Shown: positions 47,279-59,031, counted from the first letter of the stretch. The stretch is 64,000 nt of DNA from Whalleya microplaca (GCA_022497155.1 MU385716.1:868001-932000), one strand, 5' to 3'. Program-made: numbers and translations. Notes: a model not told the origin generated them from the sequence alone.

Positions 47279-49945
47279 ATGGTGAGTTTGTCCAGGGAGT
47301 CATTTCAGGATTTAGCACTCGTATTTCGAGTCATTGCTAACTTGGACTGCGACAGAACACACAATCGCTCAGAAGGAGCGAGCAGTTGCAGAGAGAAATG
47401 TTCCAAAAGAGTCGTCTGCATGACCCTTTCTTCGGTCTAAAGGGACTCGAGCCACGACCGACTTCGGTGGCCACAGAAATTGTAGATACCGACTGGGACG
47501 AAGATGATATCATTAGTGAGATAGAAGACGATGACCCGAACTCGCCACGAGTAAGCTTAAATTCGGTAAGATGAACACCGAGCCCCTGAGCACATTACGA
47601 ATGTTTAGTAGCTGACGGACTACCAGTCGGGCCAACAAAGTGTCACCACTCTCTCGTCATACGACGAAGCACAAACGCCCAGGTCGAGCAGGGCTCGCGA
47701 GGCGTACCCGTTTGGCGTCGATCCTTCGAAACCGGTTGAGGGACCAAGAGGTCCGCATCTATTCCGATCCTCAACGGCGTCGTCAAACTCCTTCGAATAC
47801 CAAGTGGCTCTCTCGCTTTCGCCGATAACGCCTAAGACGGCAAGACCGTTCGAGACTGATTTTAGGATTCCTCTCGCTCACGATCCATTACCTCCTCGTT
47901 CTCGAAGCAGCCCGTTCCAGTTTACCTACGAAGAGCTAGACCCGAGTGAACTGGCGACGTGGACGCCGGAGAAAGTGGCGCAATGGATGCTCAATGCTGG
48001 CATTGAGCTGTCGACGGCTGAGAAATTCATAGAAAACGATATCAACGGAGCTATCTTAATAACGCTGAAATTCGAGGACTTGCGAGAACTCGACATTCAA
48101 TCCTTTGGCGTCCGGACGAAGGTATGGGAGAAGATCCATATATTGCGAGACAGTAGGTCAGCTACTCCGACACCCGAGACTCCAATCCAGGATGAAGAGA
48201 GCAAGGAGGCGCGAAAGGAACGGATAAGGGCTGCGAAGGCAGAGAATGGCCAAGCCGACGAGCCTGAAACTGTCAAGCGATCGAAGAGTTTGAAGCGAGG
48301 GGACAGCAGGAGGAAACCACCATCCCACGAGGACATCATCTCGCCACTAGAATCCGTGTCAATCGTCGGCATCGAGCAAATGATGCCGAAGCCGCACCAT
48401 TGTTCCAAAGGTGAGAACTGCTCGAAGTGGAGGAGACAACAGCGGATGATCGAAGCCTTCAAGAGAGATCATCCCTTCGTCAATGTCGAACAGGGCGGCA
48501 TCATCATGGTCGCCGGAGATCCGGGAAACCCAGAGACCGCCCCGGCCATCAATAGACAACCTTCAACTGAGGCTTTGCGTCCGATGTCTGATGCTGTGCC
48601 CTCAGTGGTCGCTTCATCAGACGTTCTCGGCCCTGGCATCGCGCCGTTCCAGTACCTGCAAGAAGCCGCGCTCCGTAACCTTCAGACACAAGATCCTCAG
48701 GACAGCGTCCGGCACTTCCTAGATTTTCAACATCAACATCTCGATCCTGACTCGAGCGAGGTTCCGCCAACTCCCCCATTCGAGGTATTGCCAGCCACAA
48801 AGCCACCACACGAAGGCCTACGTGCGCTGCCCAAACTAGCCATCCCGGCCCAGAAGCAGGCTCGCCGACAGTCACAGCAAGCTCGCCCTGTGAACCCGCC
48901 ACAGCCCGCCTATCCTCAACCGATAGATAGGAGCAGGACTGTGTCACCGGATCAGCAGACACCTACTGCTCCGTACCGATTTGGCACACCTTTCTCGGAC
49001 ATGGATGTGCCATTGACCAACGTTGCACTAGGACCCGTTGCTCGGGATGCTTCCCAGTCCGTGCCACCGGACATGAACTACCGAGCCGGTCCAGCGGCCC
49101 AGATCTCTCGATCCGTATCACGGGCCTCGCGCCGCCCGTCATTCCAGGTCATGGCTCCCCTCTCCGAAGACGCATCCACGCCCGTGGCCCGACGCACAAC
49201 GCCCAAGCCCCTCTCCATCTCGCCCCGGTCGCCTCCGCGATCCTCCGCGGCCGCGGCCCGTCTCCCGCAACAACCACTGCAGGCACCTCCACGTGCGCAA
49301 TACCCGTGGTCGCCGGCGCAGCGCTCGACGTTCGAGCGGACGCTGCCGCCGATTCCGGGGAGCAGCCTCAACGGCGTAGCCGGCGCCAACATCAACAACA
49401 ACACGATCAAGGACGCGGAGGGCGTGGCGTACGCGGGGTCGGTGAAGAAGCGCAAGACGAAGATGCTGCGGCACGAGTGGCACGACCAGTACGCGACGCT
49501 CAAGGGCACGCGGCTGGCGCTGCACAAGGACGCGCAGACGCGCGACCGCACGCTCGAGTACATCGACGTCGACGACTACGCCATCGCCTGCTCCTCGCTG
49601 TCGTCCGGGTCGCGCCTCAATGCCGCCTTCAAGGCCATGAGCATCTCGCGCGGCGCCAAGGACAAGCAGCAGTCCGACGACGCCATCGCCGCCTTCAGCT
49701 TCCAGCTCATCCCCCAGGACGCCAAGGGCGGTGTGCGCCTCCGCAAGCGCGAGTCCCATAGCATTGGCTCCGGCCCGCTCACGGGCGGCCTCGAGGGCAG
49801 CTTTAATGGCACGGGCAAGACTCACCATTTCGCTGTTAAGAGCCGTGACGAGCGCATTGATTGGATGCGCGAGCTCATGCTGGCTAAGGCGCTGAAGCAG
49901 AAGGGCGAGGGGTTTGAGGTTAGTGTGAACGGCAATATGATCTAG
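47279..49945 (+). CDS. SAM and PH domain protein (polarity/signalling adaptor)
   Basis: Three coding exons (47279-47281, 47356-47550, 47612-49945) encode 843 residues. The first exon is just the ATG, followed by a strong gtgagt donor, a TGCTAAC branch point and a gacag acceptor, and the reading then runs MNTQSLRRSEQLQRE. A SAM domain lies at about 180-247 (TPEKVAQWMLNAGIELSTAE; NGAILITLKFEDLRELDI). A short Cys/His cluster (HHCSKGENCSKW) is at about 263-274. A long Pro/Ser/Gln-rich linker leads to a PH domain at about 673-832 (KMLRHEWHDQYATLKGTRLA; HHFAVKSRDERIDWMRELM) with an insertion between strands. The family resembles Boi-type polarity proteins without the SH3 domain. Likely role: membrane-associated scaffold at growth sites. 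The last 600 nt of the coding region are strongly GC-biased. Confidence 0.85.
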
Positions 49946-50621
49946 ACCTTTTCCCGGTCTCAATTTGAGGGAATTTTACTTTGTTTTGTTTTCTGATTCT
50001 GCGACTATATACCTGCATGATGTTAATGTCTTGTTGTATGTTGTTGCTTTTCGTCCCTTGGTGTTATGTGTGGACGTTGGTTTTTGGTGACGAACATGAT
50101 GATGGCCGTGGGGAGAAAAGGGTTTGGTGTTACAAATTTGATATCCCATGTTTCTAGCAAGCATTCTGCTTTTCTTGACGAGAGCATTCCTTTGTTGCTT
50201 TTTATTAGCAAAACTACTATTTGCTAGGGCGGTTTGGATGACTATGCTTGATGGTGATGGGACATGAGATACCAACCACACTCCTTATGTTTGACTCCAG
50301 GTAGTTAGTTTGAAGCTTGAAAAATGAGAAATAGCTGATCACCAACATACCTTCTCAATTTCGGCCGTGATATTGGGACCTTGACCTGATAAAGGAAGGG
50401 CGCCTTCTCTATAGCTGTGAATGAAGCTCGCTAAGCAATACTTGTGTTCATTGTCTAGATATTGCTCCGTGCCTCTGAACGTGGCTCGTTTTGATGTGGA
50501 AATGTGCCTGTATTGTACAAATCATATTACATGTTAACATATGACACTTCGGCCCTCTCCATCTACAAGAGGTACTTGGGTATCTCCCACCAAGCTCGCT
50601 GTTCTGCGAAAAGGCCTGTAT
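49946..50621. other. convergent 3' spacer
   Basis: Spacer between the SAM-PH gene and the mitoribosomal gene. T-rich directly after the SAM-PH stop, as expected of a 3' UTR. No gene seen. Confidence 0.55.
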
Positions 50622-51713
50622 TTAACGAGTTTCGAATTTGCTACGGTAGGAGAGGTTCGCCATCCCCTCGACCTTTTCCCAGTCAATGGTGTTCCACCAT
50701 CTCTCAACGAACAACCTCTTGCCTCCTGCTCCAAATGCTCCAACACCGTAGTCGCGCAGCCACACATGCTCCCAAGTGTTCAGACATAACAGGGGGATGA
50801 CATCTATACCACCCGGACCTGTTTGGGTCTGCGGCATGAATTTCGCGCCGTTGTCAGCGCCGGCGCCCGTCTGCCCGCGCTCTAGCCAGCCTCTGACCGT
50901 ATCTGCCGAGCCCATGCCCTGGGTGTTCATGTCAACGCCTTGACGCCGCCAATGCCCCGTCGTGTAGGGAGTGCCGGCGAGATAGGTGGTCAGAATCCGT
51001 ATGTCGTTATTTCTCGCATTTTTTACGAGCCAGACGAAGCCCGGTCCGAACATAGATACAGCTGTTACAAGTAGCTCCCGACGGAGTGTCTCGATGGAGC
51101 TGAAGTTCCTCTTGAGTTCAGATTCCAACCTCTCGGGGATTCTTTTGTTTTCTCTCCTGTCGGATTGTCCGTCGGCGCCTTCATCATTCGGTTGTCCTGG
51201 TGTCTTCTGCAAGTTCGCGAGATTCTCAAAGAAGAAGGCGTTGTTATGCGCCATAGAGGCATAATTGAAGACAGCTGCTGTCGAGGGCTCGCGCGCGGTC
51301 GCCTTGAGAATCGACAAAGGGTCTTGATCCTCGAATTCGGTGCCTAGTTTTGTCCTCATTACTAAATGAACTTGTGGTAGGGGAGGGGTGGTCTCCAATG
51401 CCTCGTGCCTCCATTGCTTCTAAGCTCAAGCTCAAGCTCAGGCCCAGGAAGCAGCGGGAGCCATTACGACGTGGACTCAAGTCAAGGATATATGTATATC
51501 TGACATACCAGCTGTCAAAGCATTGAGCTTCTCTATGACGAACTGCATGTACTGTGTCCATGCGGTGTCAAAGCCGCCAGGACTTAATAGTCCAGGCACA
51601 CCTTCTTCCGGTGAAAACTGTCTTAAAGTCGGGACATGAAATGAGCGCTGGAGCAGTATTGACCGCTGAGGCAGGCCCACACGCGGTATTCGTAATCTAG
51701 GTCGCAACATCAT
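50622..51713 (-). CDS. mitochondrial small-subunit ribosomal protein, SOD fold (mS42/mS43 type)
   Basis: Two exons (51713-51509, 51343-50622; intron 165 nt) encode 308 residues. The N-terminus is Arg-rich and lacks acids (MMLRPRLRIPRVGLPQRS), a mitochondrial presequence. The middle has AVFNYASMAHNNAFFFENL, the helical hairpin of Fe/Mn superoxide dismutases. The C-terminus has NTWEHVWLRDYGVGAFGAGG and RWWNTIDW, matching the SOD C-terminal domain. Metal ligands are only partly kept: His in the AHNNAFF block and a WEHVW His remain, but the usual Asp-x-Trp-Glu-His is Asn-Thr-Trp-Glu-His. This is the known pattern of Rsm26/Mrp1, catalytically inactive SOD relatives in the fungal mitoribosome. The acceptor choice (aaactag) makes LTAGTEFEDQDP. 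I cannot decide between mS42 and mS43. Confidence 0.85.
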
Positions 51714-52490
51714 TTTGCGGTATGCGATGTTGCGGACTCGACGTCGAATTCTAAATTTTACCTAAACGCTGCTGCGATGCTTCACTTTTTTCTGCTAGGC
51801 GCGAATTGGAAGATGCATGGCGCTGATTGGCCCCGCCTTGACTTCTTCGGCGGGAACATTGGATATGCCGGCCGTATCCATAGGTTATTGGAACCTTGAA
51901 TCTTACTAAGGGGTACAGGTACTTGGGTACCTTTTTTAGGGCTCTGTTTATAGGGCTCAATTGCGACTACAACATGTAACTCACATACATATATGTAAGT
52001 ATTGCAGTAGGCAATACATCACCACAACGCTCTATGATTTTAGCATATAGGAAGTTTATTACAGCACTTCTTATTCACTGTCAGCGTTCTGAATGCTTCG
52101 TGGCCTTTGAATTAATTCATTGGCCAATTCGAGAGAGCCGATGGCCTAAAGTTGACGGAAGACATGCTTGAGCTTCCATGTCTCTGGTTTTGTCGCTCAG
52201 TATGACCACCTACAGAGATCAAGATATTATGTAGCCTCGTCGACATTGCTAGACGTATACGTCAGAATCATAGACATAAGTATATCTGATCGTAGGGGGC
52301 TATCCTTAAATCCGAACAAAGGCAGTGGGCAATGGAGTTAAGCAGCTTCAACTCCGCCAAGGAAGGCCAACAATCAGTTTAGATATATAAAGAAGCCTCA
52401 CGTTCCCCAGACGGATTAGGATACTAAATCGAGAAAGCAATTTCAGAGTAGCCCATCCACTAGTTACTGAGCAGTCCATCTCCAACCACG
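51714..52490. other. divergent promoter region
   Basis: Divergent spacer between the mitoribosomal gene (minus) and the MDR oxidoreductase (plus). Contains a TATA element near the plus-strand gene. No further coding signal. Confidence 0.55.
52384..52392 (+). promoter_or_regulatory. TATA box of the MDR oxidoreductase gene
   Basis: TATATAAAG lies 99 nt before the ATG of the downstream single-exon gene, a normal distance for a fungal core promoter. Inducible dehydrogenase genes often have such boxes. Confidence 0.5.
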
Positions 52491-53633
52491 ATGGCAACTC
52501 TTGCGGAACATAATCTCCCAGAGACCTACACCGGTCTCCTCTTCCACTCCGCATCTGAACCTCCCACCCTCTCAGCCCTGCCAACTCCGCTTCCCACAGC
52601 CGGGACCGTGATCGTGAAGCCGCTATACGCCATCATTGTTCAATATGCCAACGAGATCTTCACCAACGGAAACCCCAGGGGCTACAAGTATCCTCTCCCC
52701 TTCGTGCCCGGTGGGACATGTATCGCGCGCATCGCAGCCGTGCCGCCCGAGGCCACAAGTCTGAAGCCCGGGCAATTGGTCTACGTCGAGCTGACGCTAC
52801 GGGCGCGCGACGACCCCAACCTCAAAGTCCTGCGTGGCTACCATGAGGGCACCACCGAGGGAAGCAGGAGGCTGATGGCGGGGGAGATGCGCAACGGCGT
52901 CTGGGCTGAGCTGGCGACTGCGGCGATGGAGAGCGTGCATGCGCTCGACGAGGAGGCCCTGGTCGGGAAACTAGGGTACAAGCTTGAGGAGCTCGGGTCG
53001 CTGAGCCAGCTGATCGTGCCATACGGCGGACTGTCAGATGTTGGCTTGAAGCCCGGCGAGACTGTCATCATTGCCCCGGCTACGGGGTCGTTTGGCAGTG
53101 CGGCGGTTCATGCGGCTCTTGCGATGGGGGCCAGGGTTATTGCTATGGGGAGGAACGAGAACGCTCTTGCAGGGCTGAAGAATCTCGCTGAGCCTGGAAG
53201 GGTGGAGACCGTCAAGATTAGCGGTGATGTGGAAGAAGATACCAAAACTTTAGCGAGGTTCGGACCGGTAGATGTGTTCTTCGACATCTCGCCCCCTTTA
53301 GCGGGCAAGAGCTCACACATAAAAGCGGGAGTTCTGTCTTTGAAGCCAGGGGGCCGCATGAATATGATGGGAGGAGTTCGAGGAGATATCGAGCTGCCTT
53401 ATTGGCAGATCACGCATTACGGCCTCACAATCAAAGGCACGTTCATGAACACAACGCAGCAGGCCAAAGACTTGATCAAGATCGTCGAGCGAGGTGTGCT
53501 AAAGATTGGATCTAGGGCAGGTTTGAAGGTCGCTGGAAAATTCGCGCTCGAGGATTGGCAAAAGGCTCTAGATGCTGCTGCGGCTGAAGGAGGCCCAGGG
53601 AAAAGTGTATATTTCATTCCAAATGGAGAGTAG
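52491..53633 (+). CDS. MDR-family (quinone-oxidoreductase-like) dehydrogenase
   Basis: A single exon of 380 residues. An N-terminal GroES-like domain (LPTAGTVIVKPLYAIIVQYA; FVPGGTCIARIAAV; LKPGQLVYVE) is followed by a Rossmann domain with the NADP-binding glycine segment APATGSFGSAAVHAALAMGA. The structural and catalytic zinc cysteines of true alcohol dehydrogenases are absent, so this is a zinc-free MDR enzyme. It presumably reduces quinones, enones or related carbonyls with NAD(P)H. A 35-40-residue insertion (RARDDPNLKVLRGYHEGTTE) separates the two halves of the GroES domain. The gene has a good TATA box and no introns. No neighbouring biosynthetic genes fix the substrate. Confidence 0.88.
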   Translation: MATLAEHNLPETYTGLLFHSASEPPTLSALPTPLPTAGTVIVKPLYAIIVQYANEIFTNGNPRGYKYPLPFVPGGTCIARIAAVPPEATSLKPGQLVYVELTLRARDDPNLKVLRGYHEGTTEGSRRLMAGEMRNGVWAELATAAMESVHALDEEALVGKLGYKLEELGSLSQLIVPYGGLSDVGLKPGETVIIAPATGSFGSAAVHAALAMGARVIAMGRNENALAGLKNLAEPGRVETVKISGDVEEDTKTLARFGPVDVFFDISPPLAGKSSHIKAGVLSLKPGGRMNMMGGVRGDIELPYWQITHYGLTIKGTFMNTTQQAKDLIKIVERGVLKIGSRAGLKVAGKFALEDWQKALDAAAAEGGPGKSVYFIPNGE

Positions 53634-55035
53634 GGAGTAGACTTGTACTGAGTGAGAACAATGTTGATGCAATCCTGATTACCAGTAGTCTCTAGACTCT
53701 CATATATGGCTTCTTGGTGAGCCATGCCTACTTATACACCCTTCCATTCTCAGGGGGCAACCCCGAAAATTGAGTGGGAGCCCGACACAGACCATCAAGC
53801 CCCTCAAAGAGAGAGAAGCCTGGCTTTCAATAATTTTTTGTCTAACAAGGTTTCGGTATGAAAATCTTCAGTCTGAATATAAGGGAGGTCATTTTTATCC
53901 AGGTCGGTAATACATAGATTGGAATACATTCAATATGACAAGTGCTCCTGAGTTACCGTGGCTACGGTAATCAACTTAGATTAGACTTAGGTTATAAAAC
54001 ACCAGTCAAAAATCTCGAAATACAATATAGGGGTTTAATTTATAGGAAGTTTTAGACAAGCATGAATGAAATCTGTATCCTCAACTTATCTGGTGGACTT
54101 ATCATTCAATACTCTAGGATTTACTTGGCCAGATATAAGAACACTAGAGTCGCCAGCTCAACAATGTAGAGAGAATGTCTCCTATGTCTATCAAAAAAAG
54201 CTTGAAGAAGATCGTGCTCATAAAGCCTAGTAGTAAGAAGACCACTCCTCATAATAAGTACGTTATGGTGCTTAGAGCCTTTACATACTTAGATAAGCAT
54301 GCCCACAAATAGCGAGACATGTATCACTAACGATATATGTACAGACTATAACATTCAGCTTAAACCCCGAATGGTCATTTAAGTCTAATCCACAAGAAGG
54401 GACAGAACTAGGTGAAGTAGCCCTATAAACACAAGGAGATAACAATATAATTTGACTTGGAGACGCCTATAAAGACCTCCCTTCTTTTCTAGTTGATAAT
54501 CTTCGATCGGCGACACATATTTTTAAAGTTAATGACATAAATGGTTCAATGTACTCAGTCATATTGTCGATTATAGCGGTCGCAACGTTTCTGAAGTCTT
54601 GAGTAGTGTTGGAGGCAGTGTTGGCTAGTGTGGGGGAGACAAATATTTCAGTTGGAACCTATATAACAGAGCGTAAGGTGAAACATACAGACAATTGCAC
54701 AGTATACCGATGAATCGATTTAATCTATTAACTATCGTCAGCTGATAGCTAACGATTGTGTACTCGGTCTTCTTGCAAGTGAGTTCTTAATTCATATTCG
54801 TGTACATTAAATCAGATCGCTATAGAGTTTTATCGCTATACAGATTACCGATTATTCATGACAACGCCGTATCATGCAGGTAATGATGCAACTAGACCAA
54901 GTCGGCTCCCGAAGTGCCCCAACAACTTTCCTAGTGCCCGCCAAACCAGCACATATGTATTATCCCCAACGCCGTTTAAACAGACCAGCATTCCGTCATC
55001 AACTTCATGCTCGCTCGGTTCCCAGTTAAAATTCA
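53634..55035. other. TA-rich convergent spacer
   Basis: AT-rich, stop-dense DNA between convergent genes, with frequent TA steps that would fit repeat-induced point mutation of an old element. I see no intact frame, inverted termini or motif that would identify such an element. Confidence 0.5.
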
Positions 55036-56226
55036 TCAATCTTCCAAAAGTCCCAACGTATCGAGTTCTGTCTTGACCATTCGTTCAAACTCTTCGCGGT
55101 CTATTCCCGATGACCGAGATAGCAAGAATAGACTCTTGATGCTCCGGGAGATGTGCTGCTTTACCCCGAAGTCATTTTGCTCCTGTTTTGCGGCCGCAGC
55201 CTCGAGCTTCTCGACGGATACGCTCGATCCGGTACTCGATGCTGGCCTCGGGTAAGGATGAGCGAGGCTTGAATCATCACGACTCCTCGAATGAGTGGAA
55301 GAGGACGTCGGATCAGCCAATGTCCAGGTGCCCTGAGTTTCGTTGTTAAGTTCCACTTCCCCGTCATTATTGTCATTCGTCGTAGAGATGGTTGGCTTAG
55401 CTAAACCCAGTGGTGGGGCTACATCCACATTGGCCTCCTCATCGGGGTCATGATTGTCCATTGCGGGCTGAACATCGTCGTACTGCGCGTAATAGTCATC
55501 CTCCTCCGAGATACCCGAAGCTTGCATAGACTGCGGAGCCGGCGACCTCTTAGTTGCCGGGGTCCTCGCACCGGGAGTCGCACCGGGAGTCCTCGAAGGC
55601 GTCGCATCGTACCTCGCCCAGTAATCATCGTCATCGTCCTCATCCTCGACGACGAAATGACCTCCGCTTTTCGCGAAGCCGTTGCTCGGTACATCCAATG
55701 TCTTCTTAGACTTCGATTCGTTGAACTGCCTATCAGCCTCGTTGATGCTCGAGACTCCTCCGAACGATGAGAATGGTGAGGGCTTTTCGGCGATATTGAC
55801 TTCGCCTACTCTCCAACCGTCTCCACCTGCGGGGTCGCCTGTACAGTAGACCAAGCGAAAGGAAAAGCCCATGTCTTTCAACACAACAAGCGCTTGGAGA
55901 GTCTCCTCATCCACACGCCGATATCGAATTTCCACGTCGTAGTCCCAGTCGATCTCAACTTCGCCAGAGACAGGGTGAAGTTCTAGCCGGTCGCTCTGGG
56001 CAAGCTCCGTCAACCGGGGGACTTTCGCTGGTTCATAACACAACAATCGAATCCAAGGCTCTGTGCTAGACTGAGATAAAAGCTGGACTCGTTGTCTGAG
56101 AATAGGCGAGAGAAGAGAAAGGGTAGCGTCTGCCGGTTGTTTTGACGCTGCGGCAGCTGGTAGTGAAAGCAAAAGAGGTCCTACGACCTGCTGAACATCT
56201 GGCTGTCTGATGGTTGAAGCCGTCAT
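55036..56226 (-). CDS. conserved-looking acidic protein of unknown function
   Basis: A single exon encodes 396 residues. The first 150 look globular: helices (LLSPILRQRVQLLSQSSTEP) followed by beta-rich sequence (GEVEIDWDYDVEIRYRRVDE; GFSFRLVYCTG). Then comes a disordered acidic middle with the repeated theme DDDYWARYDATPSR / EEDDYYAQYDDVQP and a TPGAT/TPGAR stretch. A helical C-terminus (KQHISRSIKSLFLLSRSSGI; EEFERMVKTELDTLG) closes the chain. I do not recognise a named domain. The paired DYWARYD/DYYAQYD motifs look like short linear binding sites. No signal peptide or membrane helix is seen, so a cytosolic or nuclear adaptor is likely. The clean frame and ordered termini make it a real gene. 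Confidence 0.8.
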   Translation of the reverse strand: MTASTIRQPDVQQVVGPLLLSLPAAAASKQPADATLSLLSPILRQRVQLLSQSSTEPWIRLLCYEPAKVPRLTELAQSDRLELHPVSGEVEIDWDYDVEIRYRRVDEETLQALVVLKDMGFSFRLVYCTGDPAGGDGWRVGEVNIAEKPSPFSSFGGVSSINEADRQFNESKSKKTLDVPSNGFAKSGGHFVVEDEDDDDDYWARYDATPSRTPGATPGARTPATKRSPAPQSMQASGISEEDDYYAQYDDVQPAMDNHDPDEEANVDVAPPLGLAKPTISTTNDNNDGEVELNNETQGTWTLADPTSSSTHSRSRDDSSLAHPYPRPASSTGSSVSVEKLEAAAAKQEQNDFGVKQHISRSIKSLFLLSRSSGIDREEFERMVKTELDTLGLLED

Positions 56227-57572
56227 CGTGTCTTTTGGTATCGTGTGTTTTGTTTTTCAGTGTGAAGAGAAATAGCGCTTAGTCTCCGCAGTTCAGAACC
56301 AGGGACTCGTAATTATCACATGCAACTGGCTGACCCAGGTTATGAGGCTGTCACAGCACACCAACGTCAAGGGCTGTGTTTCAAGAAAAAAAAAAGTATT
56401 AGACAATATGTCAATGTAAAGTATAATAAGAGTGGCTGATGTTGAGTAGAAAGAGATGTTGAGAAAAAGAACTAGGTAGGTTGGCAGATGAGAGGGATGC
56501 TATCGTCACCGGACGACTGGAGCAATTCGAGTTCCTTCAACGGCGTTCCTTCAGGGCAGTGCTTGCGGCGAGGGTGCAAGTGATGAATGTTGCCCCTGCG
56601 GGTTTAGTCTCCTGCTACTGCGCCCCACCTCAAGCGCTTCGGGCGGGCGGAAGCTTGTCCAACCTGAACCCCAACTTCACGAGTGGAGAGCGTGCAGCAC
56701 TCTAGCAGTCTAGGTAATCCAATAGCTTCTACTGTATATCAAAAACGGCCCTTCAATATCAGCCGTCTTGCTTACTTTATAAGACGGGCCTTTCTAATTA
56801 TATTACCTGGGGGTTTCTGGAATGCGAATAACAAAGAGTATTTGCGTGTCTGAAATAAGTAAGCATATCTACATGTACACGTATCTACAAGGAGTAATCA
56901 ACATTCGCATATGTAAGAGCCGCAACCGCTCTATTTAACTCCGAACTACCTATGTACAGTCGACCAGAGAGTCTCGAAAGGGCTAGACTGTCTAGGCAAA
57001 GACCCCACCATATTGCCAATTGGCAATTGCCCACCTGAGACCCTGGCTTCTTCTGTAACGTTGTCGATCGAACTCTGTCTTTCCCCAAACTTCGAATGGG
57101 GAACATACGTCATTAGCTAGTTTACATCGGACGTCGGCTCTTGATTTGACGGTGTACAGATCTGTACGTTGGAGCTTGATCGGCCTTAGAAGTCCAACCG
57201 ACGCAAACCGCCATCGCAAGCATCGTGACATTCGGACCGCCCACAGATAAGATATCGGCGATACTTACTTGCGAGACTAGACTGTCCATGTCGTAGAGGT
57301 CACCGGGTCGCATCATCCTTCACCGAATCCGATCCTACGTGTAATAGCACCGAAATTAGGACCTCACCAAAAAGACACGTGCGGCAAAATTCGCTTAATC
57401 ACGACTACCACCCTAAGCTACTACGTATCGAGGAACGGCACAGATCGGATCTTACTAGTGAGAAAAGGCAGGCAGGAATCCACACGTGCTCTGCTATACA
57501 CCAGCTCTCCGCGAATTATACACAAGTCACATTATAGAACCTCCTAGTCCGGCTAGGGCCGCTGCGGATGTA
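56227..57572. other. divergent intergenic region
   Basis: Lies between the acidic-protein gene (minus) and TPC1 (plus). Short overlapping open frames only. The A-run at 56386-56394 and T/A-rich patches show nothing specific. Confidence 0.5.
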
Positions 57573-58638
57573 TGTCGACGACTGGCCAGCGCCTTCAAGA
57601 TGAGGTACGTAGACATAAAAATCACCGCAAGATAGATAGAATCCTACACGAGCAACAAATGCTGACGTAATCCCCAACAAACAGGGCTCCCGGCTTCAAG
57701 TCGTCGCCGCGGGCGCGACGTCCGGCCTGATATCCCGCTTCGTGGTGGCGCCGCTGGACGTCGTCAAGATCCGGCTGCAGCTCTCGCACTCGCTCTCGGA
57801 CCCGCTCACGCGCCCCAACGGCTCGCCCGTGTACAGGGGCACGCTGCGCACGCTACGCCACATCGTCGCGCACGAGGGGATCACGGGGCTCTGGAAGGGC
57901 AACGTGCCCGCGGAGCTGATGTACGTCTCGTACGCGGCGATCCAGTTCACCACCTACCGCTCGGCTACCTTGCTCCTGCACCGGGTCGTGGGGCCGGACA
58001 GGCTCCCGCACGCCGCGGAGAGCTTCGTCAGCGGCGCATCCGCCGGCGCCGCCGCCACGCTGGCTACGTACCCGCTGGACCTGCTGCGCACGCGGTTCGC
58101 GGCGCAGGGCAACGAGCGCGTGTACGCGTCGCTGGCGCGCGCGGTGCGCGACATCCGGCGCGACGAGGGGTTCCGGGGGTTCTTCCGCGGGCTGAGCCCC
58201 GCGCTCGCGCAGATCGTGCCCTTCATGGGCCTGTTCTTCGCGATATACGAGAGCGCGCGTCTCCCGCTGGGACGGATGGAGTTCCCGTGGGGCACGGGCG
58301 ACGCGACGGCGGGCGTGATCGCCAGCGTGGTCGCGAAGACGGGCGTCTTTCCGCTCGATCTCGTGCGCAAGCGCATCCAGGTCCAGGGCCCCACCCGCAG
58401 TCGGTACGTGCACAAGAACATCCCGGAGTACGTGGGCACGGTGAGCTCGATCCGGCGGATATTGGCGAAGGAGGGCGTACGGGGGCTCTATCGCGGGTTG
58501 ACGGTGGGCTTGTTCAAGGCGGCGCCGGCGAGCGCGGTTACGATGTGGACTTATGAGAGGGCTCTGAACTTCCTTATTAAGCATGGGAAGAACGGTACTA
58601 CTGGCGATACTGGCGACGAGCAATACGATAATGTTTAG
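57573..58638 (+). CDS. tpc1: mitochondrial thiamine pyrophosphate carrier
   Basis: Two exons (57573 to about 57605, 57685-58638) give about 328 residues. The short first exon encodes [11 protein letters not shown] and splices to [19 protein letters not shown], which I recognise as the fungal TPC1 opening. Three mitochondrial-carrier repeats follow, each with a PX(D/E)XX(K/R) signature: [19 protein letters not shown] and [10 protein letters not shown]. The matching GLWKG, GFFRG and GLYRG turns are present. Six membrane helices are implied. In yeast, Tpc1 imports thiamine pyrophosphate into the matrix for pyruvate and 2-oxoglutarate dehydrogenases. The coding region is extremely GC-rich, so long antisense open frames appear across it (for example 58671-57853); these are artefacts. 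The exact last base of exon 1 is uncertain by one position. Confidence 0.88.
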
Positions 58639-59031
58639 TGTGTTTGTATAGAGGTTAGCGGGCGGCATCACGGTATCAACGACATATACCCTATAGGCGT
58701 TACTAGATGCGACTTGAATATAGTTGGCGGGTTGGCTTTTGCCACATTAAAGTTTTAGTTTACTTCTGTCAACCCGGTGGAAGACAGACAAAGTGATTTT
58801 TGCTTTTCTAAGACCCTGCAAAGGGTTCGCGTGAAGGAACTCAATTGTTAGCATACATAGATGACACCGAGCAACCATATGTAAAAGCTATATCTAGAAA
58901 TTGTGTGTTAATTCCAGGGCTATAGGCCATCCATCGGAGGCCGTTTACAATAGGACAAAGGAGAATCCTGTCTATGCATCTATAGTACATACAAGGCTTC
59001 TTGGAATTAAAAAAAAAGCACCGCCTTTCTT
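58639..59031. other. convergent 3' spacer
   Basis: AT-rich spacer between the convergent TPC1 and MIC26 genes, including an A-run at 59009-59017 next to the MIC26 stop. No gene seen. Confidence 0.55.

Noticed and set aside
49139..49963. 274-codon minus-strand frame across the SAM-PH gene
   Set aside because: Low-complexity Arg/Leu/Ala translation antisense to a clear PH domain; a GC-bias artefact.
51415..51442. AGCTCA hexamer run inside the mitoribosomal gene
   Set aside because: Lies wholly in the intron; short and with no evident function.
57853..58671. 272-codon minus-strand frame across TPC1
   Set aside because: Shadow of a very GC-rich exon; the plus strand carries all three carrier signatures.
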